The notes: a model not told the origin generated them from the sequence alone. DNA of 64,000 bases from Advenella kashmirensis W13003 (GCF_000506985.1 NZ_KI650979.1:124001-188000), one strand, 5' to 3'; numbered from the stretch's first letter, positions 38,195 through 47,278 are shown. A program made the numbers and translations.

Positions 38195-39421
38195 TCAGGC
38201 GCATGCCACGATCTTTCTTTGAACCAGATCTTCAATCTCTTCAGGAGCCATGCCCAGCACATCGCCCAGTATCTGGCGCGAGTCTTGGCCCAGCACCGGT
38301 GGCGCCAGTGTGTATTCAATGGGTGAACGGGATAATTTGAGGGGATTGGCCACCGACGGAATATCTCCCCTGCCGATAGACGCGATAGAGAACTGCGCAT
38401 TGCGCTGAGCCACATGCGGATCTGCGAAAACATCCTCTATCGTATTTATGGGGCCGCAAGGCACGCCGGCCGCCTCCATCGCTTCGATCCAATGCGCTGT
38501 GGTCTGTTCGCACATCACACTTGCAATTGCTTGGATCAGAACAGATCGATGCTCAATTCTGGCTGCATTGGTGGCATAGCGCGAATGATCTGCCCACTCA
38601 GGATGCTCCACCAACTCGCAAAACCGCCTGAACTGCGTGTCATTGCCGATAGCCAAAATCATGAACCCGTCCTGGGTGCGGAAGTCCTGATACGGCACGA
38701 TGTTCGGATGCGCATTCCCCAAACGCTGCGGTGCCTTTCCGCCGACCAGATAGTTCATGGCCTGATTGGCCAGGCTCGCAATTTGCACATCTAGCAAGGA
38801 AACATCAATATGCTGTCCCTGCCCACTCGCCCTGCTTTCCATGACGGCAGCCAGAATGCCGGTTGCGGCATACATGCCGGTCAGGATATCGGTGAGCGCC
38901 ACCCCCACCTTCTGCGGACCGGCTCCGGGTGCACCATCGGGCAGCCCTGTAATGCTCATCAAGCCGCCCATGCCCTGAATCAGAAAGTCATAGCCGGCCC
39001 GCTTTGCATAGGGGCCCTGCTGCCCGAAACCCGTAATCGAGCAATAGACCAGCGCCGGGTTGATCTGCTGCAGATCTTCATAGCCAAGGCCATAGCGCGG
39101 CAGTGTCCCCACCTTGAAATTTTCGACCAGCACATCACACTCTGCAGCCAATTTGCGCACCAGTGCGGCGCCCTCCTGGCTTGCAATATCAATGGCGAAC
39201 GATTTCTTGTTTCGGTTAGCGCTCAGAAAATAAGCCGAATCCCGGTCCTCGCCCGAAGGGGTTTCACGCCAGGGCGGACCCCAGGCGCGGGTATCATCAC
39301 CCGTCCCAATCCGCTCCACTTTGATCACGTCTGCGCCAAGATCGGCCAGTGTCTGTGCGCACCAGGGACCTGCCAGAACGCGTGACAGATCGAGCACCCG
39401 TAACCCGGATAATGAACTCAT
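38195..39421 (-). CDS. CaiB/BaiF family (class III) CoA-transferase
   Basis: The 408-residue product begins MSSLSGLRVLDLSRVLAGPWCAQTLADLGADVIKVE and contains SANRNKKSFAIDIASQEG, VLVENFKVGTLPRYGLGYEDL, and the DILTGMYAATGILAAV block where the family's Asp nucleophile is expected near ALTDI. The start ATG 39421 is preferred: GGGAGAAAGG lies just upstream and the upstream frame (to 39502) has no family similarity. Sits between the UGSC gene and the Bug gene. Implies that the operon's substrate is handled as a CoA thioester. Confidence 0.89.
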   Translation of the reverse strand: MSSLSGLRVLDLSRVLAGPWCAQTLADLGADVIKVERIGTGDDTRAWGPPWRETPSGEDRDSAYFLSANRNKKSFAIDIASQEGAALVRKLAAECDVLVENFKVGTLPRYGLGYEDLQQINPALVYCSITGFGQQGPYAKRAGYDFLIQGMGGLMSITGLPDGAPGAGPQKVGVALTDILTGMYAATGILAAVMESRASGQGQHIDVSLLDVQIASLANQAMNYLVGGKAPQRLGNAHPNIVPYQDFRTQDGFMILAIGNDTQFRRFCELVEHPEWADHSRYATNAARIEHRSVLIQAIASVMCEQTTAHWIEAMEAAGVPCGPINTIEDVFADPHVAQRNAQFSIASIGRGDIPSVANPLKLSRSPIEYTLAPPVLGQDSRQILGDVLGMAPEEIEDLVQRKIVACA

Positions 39422-39524
39422 AAACCTTTCTCCCTGAATACAACCGCCTGGCAATCCAGACGCAGACCCGATCAAACCCGCTATGTAAAAGCAAACCTGC
39501 ACAGCGGCGATCGGGACATAGACT

Positions 39525-40121
39525 TCAATCGGGCGTCTTGCGGCCTTTCAGATAGGTATCGGCCACACCGGCCTGCTCGCCCTTCCATACGGCCTGAGCC
39601 TGGGTAAAGATCTGCGCCACGCGCTGGGCCACTTCTTCCATGGTGATTGAGCTGACCGGATGGGAAATAATGACTGGTTCTAGTTCGGTCATACCCAGCG
39701 CCTGGCGGGTCAGTACCGTTTCCTTGACGAACTCTGTGGTCACAATGACCGCTGTCGGCACGCCCTGTTTCTCAAGCGCAATGGCATCACGCAGGCAGCC
39801 CGACGTGCAGGAACCGCAATCGCCAATCGCCGTCAAAACGATATCGTTTTCTTCGATGATCTTTTCAATCAGTTCAGGTGCCGCATCTTTGGAGAAACTG
39901 TGCTTCACATAATAGTGAACGTCACTGAAGCCAATCTCTTTGCCCAGCGCCTCGATCGCGCCACGCAACAGTTTGTTGGCATTCCATTTGGAGTTATCCA
40001 GAACTCCCAGGCGCAGGCCATCCAGTGTGTTCACGCGTTCGGCAGTAGGAATGGCAACAGAACGAACCACCCCGCAAGGATCGTAAACGCGTGGCTGCAG
40101 ATTTTGAGTATTCATCAACAT
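39525..40121 (-). CDS. UGSC-family redox protein, cysteine form (CGSC motif)
   Basis: The 198-residue product contains GDCGSCTSGCLRD: Cys102-Gly-Ser-Cys105 and Cys109. UGSC proteins are known from selenoproteome surveys, with Sec-Gly-Ser-Cys in some bacteria; here Cys replaces Sec, and no UGA is involved. Flanking segments are GLRLGVLDNSKWNANKLLRGA at the N-terminus, FSKDAAPELIEKIIEENDIVLTAIGDCGSC, and TEFVKETVLTRQALGM. Fold and reaction are unknown to me; redox or reductase chemistry is likely. RBS AGGAG is 8-12 nt before ATG 40121. Follows its probable partner by 23 bp. Confidence 0.75.
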   Translation of the reverse strand: MLMNTQNLQPRVYDPCGVVRSVAIPTAERVNTLDGLRLGVLDNSKWNANKLLRGAIEALGKEIGFSDVHYYVKHSFSKDAAPELIEKIIEENDIVLTAIGDCGSCTSGCLRDAIALEKQGVPTAVIVTTEFVKETVLTRQALGMTELEPVIISHPVSSITMEEVAQRVAQIFTQAQAVWKGEQAGVADTYLKGRKTPD

Positions 40122-40144
40122 GGCAATCTCCTATTTTCTCTTTG

Positions 40145-41245
40145 TTAAAGTGCGCACGTGCCGCTGGAGCAATCAGGCCCCACGGGTGTCGCGTTCGTAT
40201 CGATCGGGCGATGGACCGGGGTGCTCATATGCCCCCAGCCCGGGATGACCGCAGAAAATCGACCGGCTGCACCGCCCATCACAAACAGGTGGATATTGTC
40301 AGGACTATGAATAATGGGAATGCGTGTGTTGTCCTCGCGCTTGTACCATTTCGGGATGTTGCGGTTATAAACCTTGCCGTAGCGATGGCCATAAGCCAGA
40401 TCGATAAAGCGGTTTCCATGGTTCATGAAAATATAATTGCGGATATCAGCACGGGTCCAGCCATGTTGTGCGATCGTTTTGGCATGTTCGAGCCCCAGTG
40501 CCACAGCCATATGGCCGCCCAGCACCGCGGTATTTGAACCAATGGTGCTCATGACCGAACACACCGTATCCAGAATCCCTTCGGGATCATTCGATACGTG
40601 ATTGGTCACACTGTGAGGCGCTTCAGCCGCAATCGCAAACACCGTTGATTCTTCAGGCTTGTAGCCATGCTCCACATGGTACGGTGCAAACGGACTTTGC
40701 GCTTCGTTTTCACAAACGCAATACGTGTATTTTCCCGGATGTCCAAGCGTGCTCTTGTCCAGATCGCCAGGCCAGGCGCCCCCAACATTGAGCATGATCA
40801 GGCGCACTGCACGCCCGATCGTCGCATTGGCGCGATTACCGGAGCCAAATGCATTGGCGCCGCCATTCATACCCAGCTCTTGCGCGATCGGGCCGTTGAC
40901 GACAATCAGCGGCGAAGCAACGTGCGTGGTGGCCTGCACGCCGTTCAGATTGAATGCCGAATCGGTTAGCGCCAGAATGGCTGCTCTTACCACCGGCGCA
41001 TAGGCAGCCTTGCAGCCGGCCATCACCATATTGATGGCAAGCACTTCGCGCGTCAGTTCGCCCCAGCGCGGCGCAACCTTGCACTCGACAAATTCGGGGT
41101 CGCCCCCCAGCGCCTGCACGACGGCATCAATTTTTTCCTGGGTGGGGGGGACAACCGGCAAACCGTCGCTGAACCCGGCATCGTAATAATATTCAACGAG
41201 ATCGACGTCTGTGTCTACCGTTGTTGTTTGCATCACTGCGCTCAT
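40145..41245 (-). CDS. UGSC-associated partner protein of unknown function
   Basis: The 366-residue product starts at ATG 41245 (AAGGAG 8-13 nt upstream; frame open to 41305). N-terminal part DLVEYYYDAGFSDGLPVVPPTQEKID, a central NGGANAFGSGNRANATIGRA, GGAWPGDLDKSTLGHPGKYTYCVCENE, and a C-terminal tail ending GPDCSSGTCAL with two cysteines five residues apart (Cys359, Cys364). The tail resembles the mobile C-terminal Cys pair that shuttles electrons in some reductases. First gene of the operon that ends with trxB. I cannot assign an enzyme activity; a multi-subunit reductase or hydrolase is possible. Confidence 0.68.
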   Translation of the reverse strand: MSAVMQTTTVDTDVDLVEYYYDAGFSDGLPVVPPTQEKIDAVVQALGGDPEFVECKVAPRWGELTREVLAINMVMAGCKAAYAPVVRAAILALTDSAFNLNGVQATTHVASPLIVVNGPIAQELGMNGGANAFGSGNRANATIGRAVRLIMLNVGGAWPGDLDKSTLGHPGKYTYCVCENEAQSPFAPYHVEHGYKPEESTVFAIAAEAPHSVTNHVSNDPEGILDTVCSVMSTIGSNTAVLGGHMAVALGLEHAKTIAQHGWTRADIRNYIFMNHGNRFIDLAYGHRYGKVYNRNIPKWYKREDNTRIPIIHSPDNIHLFVMGGAAGRFSAVIPGWGHMSTPVHRPIDTNATPVGPDCSSGTCAL

Positions 41246-41310
41246 CGTATCGCTCCTTTTCGAGATGGATGAGGCAATTCTATAGACGGGCCCGATTATT
41301 TCCAATTAGA

Positions 41311-41326
41311 ATCTATTAGCATAGAT
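41311..41326. promoter_or_regulatory. Candidate LysR operator between divergent genes
   Basis: ATCTAT (41311-41316) and ATAGAT (41321-41326) form an inverted repeat with a 4-bp centre. It lies about 66 bp upstream of the leftward operon start and 99 bp upstream of the LysR gene, in the AT-rich divergent intergenic region. The position suits autoregulation plus activation of the UGSC operon. Confidence 0.5.
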
Positions 41327-41424
41327 AATTGCTTTTTTGACATAAATATCAGTGCAAATTCGCATTCACCCTATCCCGGCGAGCGCATTCAATTACCGCA
41401 CCCCATTTACAAGATCAGCTATTC

Positions 41425-42342
41425 ATGACTCGTTCCAAGCAACCCAATCTGAGCGCCAGGGAAATGCTGGCCGTCAAGACCGTCGCAGACTATGGCAGCT
41501 TCAATGCCGCAGCCATTACCCTGAACATCTCGCAACCGGTACTGACACGCACGATTCAGCGCGTCGAAGCGCAACTGGGTATCACCCTGTTCGATCGCAA
41601 TACGCGCAGCGTAGAAATTACCGAGGCGGGAAAAGAGTTTGTGGCCTTGTCTGAACGTGTGCTCAATGACATGCAGATTTATATGCAGGCGATCGAGCAA
41701 CGCTCGGATCAAAAACGCGGACAGGTGGTGATTTCATCTGTCATGTCCGTGGCCTGCACGGTGCTACCCAAAATCATTGCCCGTTATAAACAATCCCATC
41801 CCGGCGTCGATTTGTACATTTATGAAGGCGTACACGGTAATGTGATCGAAAATGTGCGCTCCAGCGTCGCCGACTTTGGATTGACCTACCTGGATGATAT
41901 TTCGCCCATGTTCGAGGAAAAGCCGCTGAGCACCGAAGCATTTCATGTTGTGCTGTCAAAAGGACACCCGCTTCAGAAGCGCAAGCAGGTGGCCTGGGAG
42001 GCATTGAAGAACGAGCAGCTTATATCGCTGCCGGCAGATTCGCGCACCCGCAGGCTGATTGACGCGACGGCAACGACATCCGGCTTTCAGTTGCGGCATA
42101 ACATAACCGTCACGCAATTTACTTCTATGATGCAGTTTGTCGCGGATGGTGTCGGGATTGCCATTGTTCCCGAGGGATCACTGGCCGGGGCCCTAAACAT
42201 CGGCCTGGCCACGCGCCCGCTGGTGCAACCCAAAGTCAGCCGGGTACTGGGACTTGTTACCCTGAAAGAACGTAGTCATTCGATCTTTGCTCAGGAAATG
42301 ATGCGACAGATTGAAATGGACTGGAAGGTGTTGCGGGAGTAA
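41425..42342 (+). CDS. LysR-family transcriptional regulator
   Basis: The 305-residue product has the LysR winged helix (LSAREMLAVKTVADYGSFNAAAITLNISQPVLTRTIQRVE, residues about 9-50) and an effector domain from about residue 90 (GQVVISSVMSVACTVLPKIIARYK) to MIEMDWKVL-like C-terminus. Divergent from the UGSC/CoA-transferase/Bug/trxB operon with a 179-bp gap, so the inferred regulator of that operon. Effector unknown. Confidence 0.9.
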   Translation: MTRSKQPNLSAREMLAVKTVADYGSFNAAAITLNISQPVLTRTIQRVEAQLGITLFDRNTRSVEITEAGKEFVALSERVLNDMQIYMQAIEQRSDQKRGQVVISSVMSVACTVLPKIIARYKQSHPGVDLYIYEGVHGNVIENVRSSVADFGLTYLDDISPMFEEKPLSTEAFHVVLSKGHPLQKRKQVAWEALKNEQLISLPADSRTRRLIDATATTSGFQLRHNITVTQFTSMMQFVADGVGIAIVPEGSLAGALNIGLATRPLVQPKVSRVLGLVTLKERSHSIFAQEMMRQIEMDWKVLRE

Positions 42343-42403
42343 CATACTCTCGCTGATCGGCGGCCCATCATCTGCCCGCTAAGAAACAACACGGCGGACC
42401 ATT

Positions 42404-42829
42404 TCAGCTCTCTTTTAGCGCGAAAGGAAAGATTTCCTGGTCGTATTGTGGATGAGCATCGGTTATATCAAACCAGGATGCCTTGTCCGTCACGTAGACA
42501 TGGATGTCGGGTTTGACGCCCGGGTCATCATCTAAAGCGCCCAATGGCAATCCGTAGCGGGATGAATCATAATCGAAGCGGCTTACTATTGGTGAGCCGC
42601 AGACGCGACAGAACCCCCGATGGTTACCTGGCGACGATTCGTAAAAATTGATCAAACTGTCTCCCTGCGTGATTTTAAAATCAGCAGAATTGACTCGTGC
42701 GCAGCTGCGAAATGCAGCGCCATGGGCTTTACGACACATTTGACAGTGACAATTAAGCGCCCCGGTCAGCGGTCCGGAAATTTCGAACGTGATACCACCA
42801 CATAGACAGCTTCCCCGAGTGTTTGACAT
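42404..42829 (-). CDS. GFA-family zinc-binding protein
   Basis: The 141-residue product has the Cys layout of the GFA (glutathione-dependent formaldehyde-activating, CENP-V) family: CLCGGITFEI near the N-terminus, NCHCQMCRKAHG (three Cys plus His), and GFCRVCGSPIVSRF. These bind zinc. Glutathione-dependent formaldehyde chemistry has been proposed for the family but is doubtful for many members. It is monocistronic, convergent with the LysR gene 61 bp away. ATG start 42829 with AGGAGA 8-13 nt upstream. Confidence 0.87.
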   Translation of the reverse strand: MSNTRGSCLCGGITFEISGPLTGALNCHCQMCRKAHGAAFRSCARVNSADFKITQGDSLINFYESSPGNHRGFCRVCGSPIVSRFDYDSSRYGLPLGALDDDPGVKPDIHVYVTDKASWFDITDAHPQYDQEIFPFALKES

Positions 42830-43058
42830 GGCCCCTTCTCCTAGTTAAATCCAATTTCGATCGCAATATCATTTTTAACACTATTTCAACCCGCATCGTT
42901 GAATTGTTTTCCGTGTCATATGCATGCTTGTAGGTTGGAACCAGGAATTGGCGACCATGGATTTCTGGAGGAACGTTGCGCCACCTTGCGGTTCAGCCAT
43001 TCACCGCGCGATGATGCTGATCTCGTTCAGGCATTTTGACCGTTCTACGGCTGGCATT

Positions 43059-44120
43059 TCAGAGTAAGGGAATTTGATCTGCCGCAGCAAGTGTTCCCGG
43101 CACATCGAGGTCGCATACGATATGCGATGTCGCGCCAGGTGGCACGAACGCCAATGATTTGCGTGTCCGCACCATTGCCACCACCGGCACCTTCAGCGCC
43201 GCTGCCATATGCATCGGCCCGGAATCGGGCGTCACCATCAGTCGTGCCCGGGCCAGCATGGCAGCAAATATCCGTAGCGGCTGAGGCGGACACAGCGCGC
43301 CTAGTGACAGTGACTGCATTGCATGCTGCAAATGAGGAATCATCGCGGTCTCTTCAGGACCGACGAAAACGACGAACCGTTTCCGGGCCTGATTCAGGTC
43401 ATTGATCAATGCCACCCAGAAAGACAGGGGACAGACTTTGTCGGCATGTCCGCCTACAAAAACGGCCACAAACGGCTCTACCCCGTGCGCGCCGTCTGCC
43501 GCCAATCCAAGAGCCTGCAGACGATCGATTGCACACGTCATTTCGTCATTGGATAAAGCCAGTTGCGTACTGACTGCGCCCGCTGTTCCCAGCGCGGTTG
43601 AAAACGCCGCGCCCGCATCATACGCATTGACGATCGGCTCCCCGACTTTGATGTCATACCAATCAGCATCACCCTTGGGCTTGCCCATCACATAACGGGC
43701 GCCCAGCATCGAGGCAAGAACCAGGCCACTCAGGGAACTGGGGGCCAGTTGCACCGCAAGGTCATAACGCCTTGCCCGCAAGCGGCGCAGCAAAGACACC
43801 GTCCGCCAAGGTTTCAGAATGTTCGATCTGGACACGGCCGCAACATTATCTACCGGTAAATTCTTAAAGAGCGTTGCGGTTTTGTCGGTAACGAGAAAAT
43901 CGATTTGTGCATCCGGGAAGCGTTCCCGCAGTGGGGCAATGATGGCAGTGGCCAGGATGGCATTGCCGATACGGTAGTTGGGGCGCACGACGATGATTCG
44001 GGAAATGTTCTGGAGCGCGCTCGCCGATATTTCCTTTCTGGTGCCGCAAGCGGCTCCCAGCGCGGCAAAAACGGCTTTTTTGGCGATCTGTTCCAGCTTT
44101 TTGGCAAAGGCGCCCATCAC
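43059..44120 (-). CDS. Glycosyltransferase family 9 (heptosyltransferase-like)
   Basis: The 353-residue product has the GT9/GT-B layout: IIVVRPNYRIGNAILATAIIAPLRERFPDAQIDFLVTDK in the first Rossmann half, and VAVFVGGHADKVCPLSFWVALI and the sugar-nucleotide segment LMVTPDSGPMHMAAALKVPVVAMVR in the second. The motif TPDSGPMH matches the nucleotide-sugar binding loop. It likely adds heptose or a related sugar to the LPS core, at the inner face of the inner membrane. It is monocistronic and not next to other LPS genes. The 229 bp between it and the GFA gene hold nothing I can call. Confidence 0.85.
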   Translation of the reverse strand: MMGAFAKKLEQIAKKAVFAALGAACGTRKEISASALQNISRIIVVRPNYRIGNAILATAIIAPLRERFPDAQIDFLVTDKTATLFKNLPVDNVAAVSRSNILKPWRTVSLLRRLRARRYDLAVQLAPSSLSGLVLASMLGARYVMGKPKGDADWYDIKVGEPIVNAYDAGAAFSTALGTAGAVSTQLALSNDEMTCAIDRLQALGLAADGAHGVEPFVAVFVGGHADKVCPLSFWVALINDLNQARKRFVVFVGPEETAMIPHLQHAMQSLSLGALCPPQPLRIFAAMLARARLMVTPDSGPMHMAAALKVPVVAMVRTRKSLAFVPPGATSHIVCDLDVPGTLAAADQIPLL

Positions 44121-44292
44121 ACATCCCTCTTACTTCGCAGGTGTACTGGGCGCGTCGAGCCCCAAGTCGTAAAACGGTCACGCTGACAGCATCGGTGTTC
44201 CCCTTGAAACATCTTTGTGTCTGGCGTGCGGCTAAATATACGCTTGGTTTATTACAACTTTAATGCTGTCGATTGATTGACGTCCCGCCATC

Positions 44293-44336
44293 CGGCAGGC
44301 ACTTCTGCCGCAAGGGGGGTGGCGCCGGGATTTTTT
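44293..44336 (+). terminator. Hairpin with T tract on the plus strand, antisense to tsdA end
   Basis: CGGCAG (44293-44298) pairs with CTGCCG (44305-44310), with outer pairing possible (CGCCA 44286-44290 with TGGCG 44320-44324), followed by six T (44331-44336). It points rightward although the adjacent genes on both sides read leftward, so it would end an antisense transcript. Confidence 0.35.
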
Positions 44337-44339
44337 GTT

Positions 44340-45272
44340 TCAATTTTTTTGCGGCTGGGCGTTGTTTTTCAGGCGTCCTCCTGGCTCCACTGAGTTCTCA
44401 CCCAATACAACCCCGTTAACCTTCTGACCATACAGATTATCTCCGCCATCATGATACTTCTTGCGCGTGGTTTCGACATCAACGGTAAAGCGCGGATCCT
44501 GGGGACGTTCATGCGAATTCATGAAATAGGCCACGTCCCATGCCTGCTGGTCTGTGAGGGCACCGGGATTGCCGAGCGGCATGTTGCTTTTGATAAAAGC
44601 CGCAGCATTGGGAATCTGGTGCATGCCTGCTCCCCAGTTGAATGAATCATCTCCCCACAGTGCCGGAAACACGGTTTTACCCGCCGCTTTCCGCCCTTCT
44701 CCGTTCTGTCCATGGCAAACAGCGCAATTGGCCATAAAGACTTGCTTGCCACGCTCCAGGTCCATCGTCTGCGCGGGTGCGGCAAGTTTCCTGTAGCCCT
44801 GGCCCTCCAGCTTGACACCTGTGGGCGCTTTGCTGGCCATCCAATACATGTAGGTGGTGATGGCCAAAATGGCTTCAGAATCTGCGGCGGGCGCCTTGCC
44901 GTTCATGCTGAACCGGAAACATCCCTGCAGGCGTTCGGCCAGACTATTGACATGACCATTTTTCGCACGATAGGCAGGATAAAGAACGTAGGCACCCCAC
45001 ATCGGCGCAGAATCGGAGCGCCGGCCTGCATCCAGGTGGCAGTTGACACAGTTAAGCGAATTGCCGACGTTGTCGGGAAGCATCTGCGAGGTGTGCAGGA
45101 AATAGTCCTGTCCTTTGCGCACCATATCGCCGAATTCATTTTTGGGGATGGCATCCGCCGGCGGCGGTGAGAACGATTCTGCCGCGAGGGCCTGATTCAA
45201 TGACAGCGCCAACAGCGCTGCAGTCAGTACCCGCAGCCATTTGAATATATGATTCATTGCTCTGGCGCTCAT
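44340..45272 (-). CDS. tsdA: Thiosulfate dehydrogenase, catalytic diheme subunit
   Basis: The 310-residue periplasmic cytochrome has a signal peptide (to about ALAA) and two c-type heme sites: Cys75-Val-Asn-Cys78-His79 and Cys183-Ala-Val-Cys186-His187. The segment LQGCFRFSMNG contains Cys118, at the place where TsdA has the cysteine axial ligand of its active-site heme, and IKSNMPLG supplies Met231 for the second heme. TsdA oxidises thiosulfate to tetrathionate. The ATG overlaps the stop of the tsdB gene as ATGA, and GGAGAGG lies inside that gene's end. The TsdA call rests on length, motif order and the TsdB neighbour. Confidence 0.8.
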   Translation of the reverse strand: MSARAMNHIFKWLRVLTAALLALSLNQALAAESFSPPPADAIPKNEFGDMVRKGQDYFLHTSQMLPDNVGNSLNCVNCHLDAGRRSDSAPMWGAYVLYPAYRAKNGHVNSLAERLQGCFRFSMNGKAPAADSEAILAITTYMYWMASKAPTGVKLEGQGYRKLAAPAQTMDLERGKQVFMANCAVCHGQNGEGRKAAGKTVFPALWGDDSFNWGAGMHQIPNAAAFIKSNMPLGNPGALTDQQAWDVAYFMNSHERPQDPRFTVDVETTRKKYHDGGDNLYGQKVNGVVLGENSVEPGGRLKNNAQPQKN

Positions 45273-46006
45273 TTGACCTCTCCTTTTTGCTGAACATCAA
45301 CGTTCACGACAGGCTTCAATACGCCTTTCGCAAAATAGGTGCTGACCTGGGCGATCTGTTCATCGCTCAGGTTCCTGGCCAAATGCGTCATGAGTTTATG
45401 GGTATCTTCGCCCCGATCGCCCGATTTCATTGCAGTCAGCTGCGCTTTCAAATACTGCTCCGGTTGCCCGGCCAGTGCGGGAAAAACGGGCTCGACACCA
45501 ATGCCTCCGGGACCATGGCATTGCACGCAGGCGGGAATATAGGGATTCTCACTTCCACGATGCGCCAGCCAGGCGCCTGTATCCGCGACAGGATACGTCT
45601 GGACCAGATTAGCGAGTTTGTCCCGATCGAAAACCGGCGGGAGGGACTCGTAATACGCGGCAACGGCCGCACGCTGCTCTTCGGAAAGTGCCTTGGCCAA
45701 GGGCTGCATGATGGGTTGCTTGCGCGACCCATCGGCGAAATGCGCAAGTTGTTCAATCAGGTATTGCGCGGGCTGGCCGGCCAGGTAAGGATATCCCGCG
45801 GCCGCCAATCCTTCTCCCTTGGCTCCATGACAACTTACACAGGCAGGCTGGCCGCTCGCTCCCTTGAGCGCGATCTCGCTGCCTTGCTGAATCTGTCCGC
45901 TATCGGCCGCATGGGCTGTCCATGTTGCCGCCGCCATACAGGCGAACAATAGCTGCCGGCGGATTGTGTTATCGGTGCGATAGGTCATACGAATTCGATT
46001 CACCAT
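45269..46006 (-). CDS. tsdB: Diheme cytochrome c (c4-like), electron acceptor of thiosulfate dehydrogenase
   Basis: The 245-residue product has a signal peptide (to AHA) and two heme motifs: Cys56-Val-Ser-Cys59-His60 and Cys160-Val-Gln-Cys163-His164, with matching halves (ALSEEQRAAVAAYYES and NLSDEQIAQVSTYFAK), i.e. a c4-type duplicate. It is directly upstream of, and coupled to, tsdA, as TsdB is in several sulfur-oxidising bacteria. It would pass electrons from TsdA to terminal oxidases. ATG 46006 has AGGGA 8-12 nt upstream. Confidence 0.82.
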   Translation of the reverse strand: MVNRIRMTYRTDNTIRRQLLFACMAAATWTAHAADSGQIQQGSEIALKGASGQPACVSCHGAKGEGLAAAGYPYLAGQPAQYLIEQLAHFADGSRKQPIMQPLAKALSEEQRAAVAAYYESLPPVFDRDKLANLVQTYPVADTGAWLAHRGSENPYIPACVQCHGPGGIGVEPVFPALAGQPEQYLKAQLTAMKSGDRGEDTHKLMTHLARNLSDEQIAQVSTYFAKGVLKPVVNVDVQQKGEVK

Positions 46007-46206
46007 AGCTTTTCCCTAGTTGCGGCAGGGCGAAGATCGCTGGCTCCCGCCTGCTTATTAATGATGACTATAAATTATATGCTTATTATATTTAATAATA
46101 TAGATCGATAAAGCCATCCACGGAAGATATTACGAAGTGACATGCTGCACGCAATTGGCCCAGCAAATGATCAAGCCGGCTTTTTATTTCATTTGTATTG
46201 TATTGA

Positions 46207-46235
46207 TTACGCAATGCGTATATCATTTACGCAAT
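46207..46235. promoter_or_regulatory. Candidate operator of the Bug/P450/IclR operon
   Basis: TTACGCAAT occurs twice, at 46207-46215 and 46227-46235, with a 20-bp period (two helical turns). The first copy also forms an inverted repeat TACGC-AAT-GCGTA (46208-46220). They lie 44-72 bp upstream of the Bug gene. Inverted plus direct half-sites suit an IclR-type dimer-of-dimers, and the IclR gene ends this operon. Further upstream, 46080-46105 is AT-rich and may hold the -35/-10. Confidence 0.5.
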
Positions 46236-46278
46236 AAAGCAGCGCCCACGCAGCACCTACATCAAAATCGGAGACAAC

Positions 46279-47265
46279 ATGCGCATTCGCACCTGCCTGA
46301 CATCCTGTTCGCTGACCCTGATCGCCTGCAGCCTGACCTTTACCGCAGCCCCGGCCCGGGCACAGTCTTTCCCCGACAAACCCATTCGCTGGATCGTGCC
46401 CTATCCTGCGGGTGGCGGGTCGGATTTTCTGGCGCGCACCATCGGCCAAAGCCTGTCGGAAGATATTAAACAGTCCGTCGTCATCGACAACAAACCGGGT
46501 GGCAATACCGCCATCGCAGCCAGCGACACGGCGCGCGCCGCTCCAGACGGTTACACTGTTCTGTCGGCCGATAACGGCACCATGGTCTTCAACTCGGCAC
46601 TATACAAAAAACTTTCCTACGATCCGGTCAGGGATCTGGCACCAGTCACTCTGCTTGGACGCTTTCCCATGATCCTGGTGGTCAACCCGGCCAGCGATAT
46701 CAAAAACCTGAAAGACTTTGTCGAACATGTCAAAAGCAGCAATGGCAGCATCAACTATGGCTCTGCGGGTGCCGGCAGCCCCCATCATTTGGCCATGGAA
46801 CTGTTCAAGACGGAAGCAGGTCTGAAAATGACCCATGTGCCCTACCGTGGCGCCGCGCCTTCGCTGACCGATCTTGCAGGCGGCCAGGTGCAGGCCATGA
46901 TGGTTGATCTGGCGGCAGGTGCGGGTTTCCTGAAAGGCGGAAAAATACGGCCCCTGGCCGTGGCAAGCGCCAGGCGTTTGCCGCAGTTGCCTGACGTCCC
47001 TACGTTTGCCGAGTCCGGTTATCCCAATGTAGAAGCGGCCGCACTGGTTGGAATGGTGGCCCCGGCAAAAACGCCCACAGATATCCTGGCCAGCCTGAAT
47101 AAAAGTGTTGTCGCCGCATTGAACAAACCCGCGACACACAAGAAACTGGTTGAGTTCGGCATAGAGCCGGTGGGCGACACACCAGAGCAATACAGCAAAC
47201 TGCTGGAGGATGAACGCACCCGCTGGCACAAACTGATCAAAGACCTGAACATTACCCTGGACTGA
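46279..47265 (+). CDS. Bug-family receptor of the P450 operon
   Basis: The 328-residue product has a signal peptide (to APARA) and the standard Bug segments: FPDKPIRWIVPYPAGGGSDF, VIDNKPGGNTAIA, VPYRGAAPSLTDLAGGQVQAM, VPTFAESGYPNVEAA. Start ATG 46279 is preceded by GGAGAC. It lies 13 bp upstream of the P450 gene, so the receptor and the enzyme are one transcription unit and the receptor may import the P450 substrate or its precursor. Confidence 0.9.
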   Translation: MRIRTCLTSCSLTLIACSLTFTAAPARAQSFPDKPIRWIVPYPAGGGSDFLARTIGQSLSEDIKQSVVIDNKPGGNTAIAASDTARAAPDGYTVLSADNGTMVFNSALYKKLSYDPVRDLAPVTLLGRFPMILVVNPASDIKNLKDFVEHVKSSNGSINYGSAGAGSPHHLAMELFKTEAGLKMTHVPYRGAAPSLTDLAGGQVQAMMVDLAAGAGFLKGGKIRPLAVASARRLPQLPDVPTFAESGYPNVEAAALVGMVAPAKTPTDILASLNKSVVAALNKPATHKKLVEFGIEPVGDTPEQYSKLLEDERTRWHKLIKDLNITLD

Positions 47266-47278
47266 TCCGGATTACGCC

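Noticed and set aside
39525-40121. Selenoprotein with in-frame UGA
   Set aside because: The UGSC position is a Cys codon (TGC-type) and the frame has no internal TGA, so no selenocysteine is encoded.
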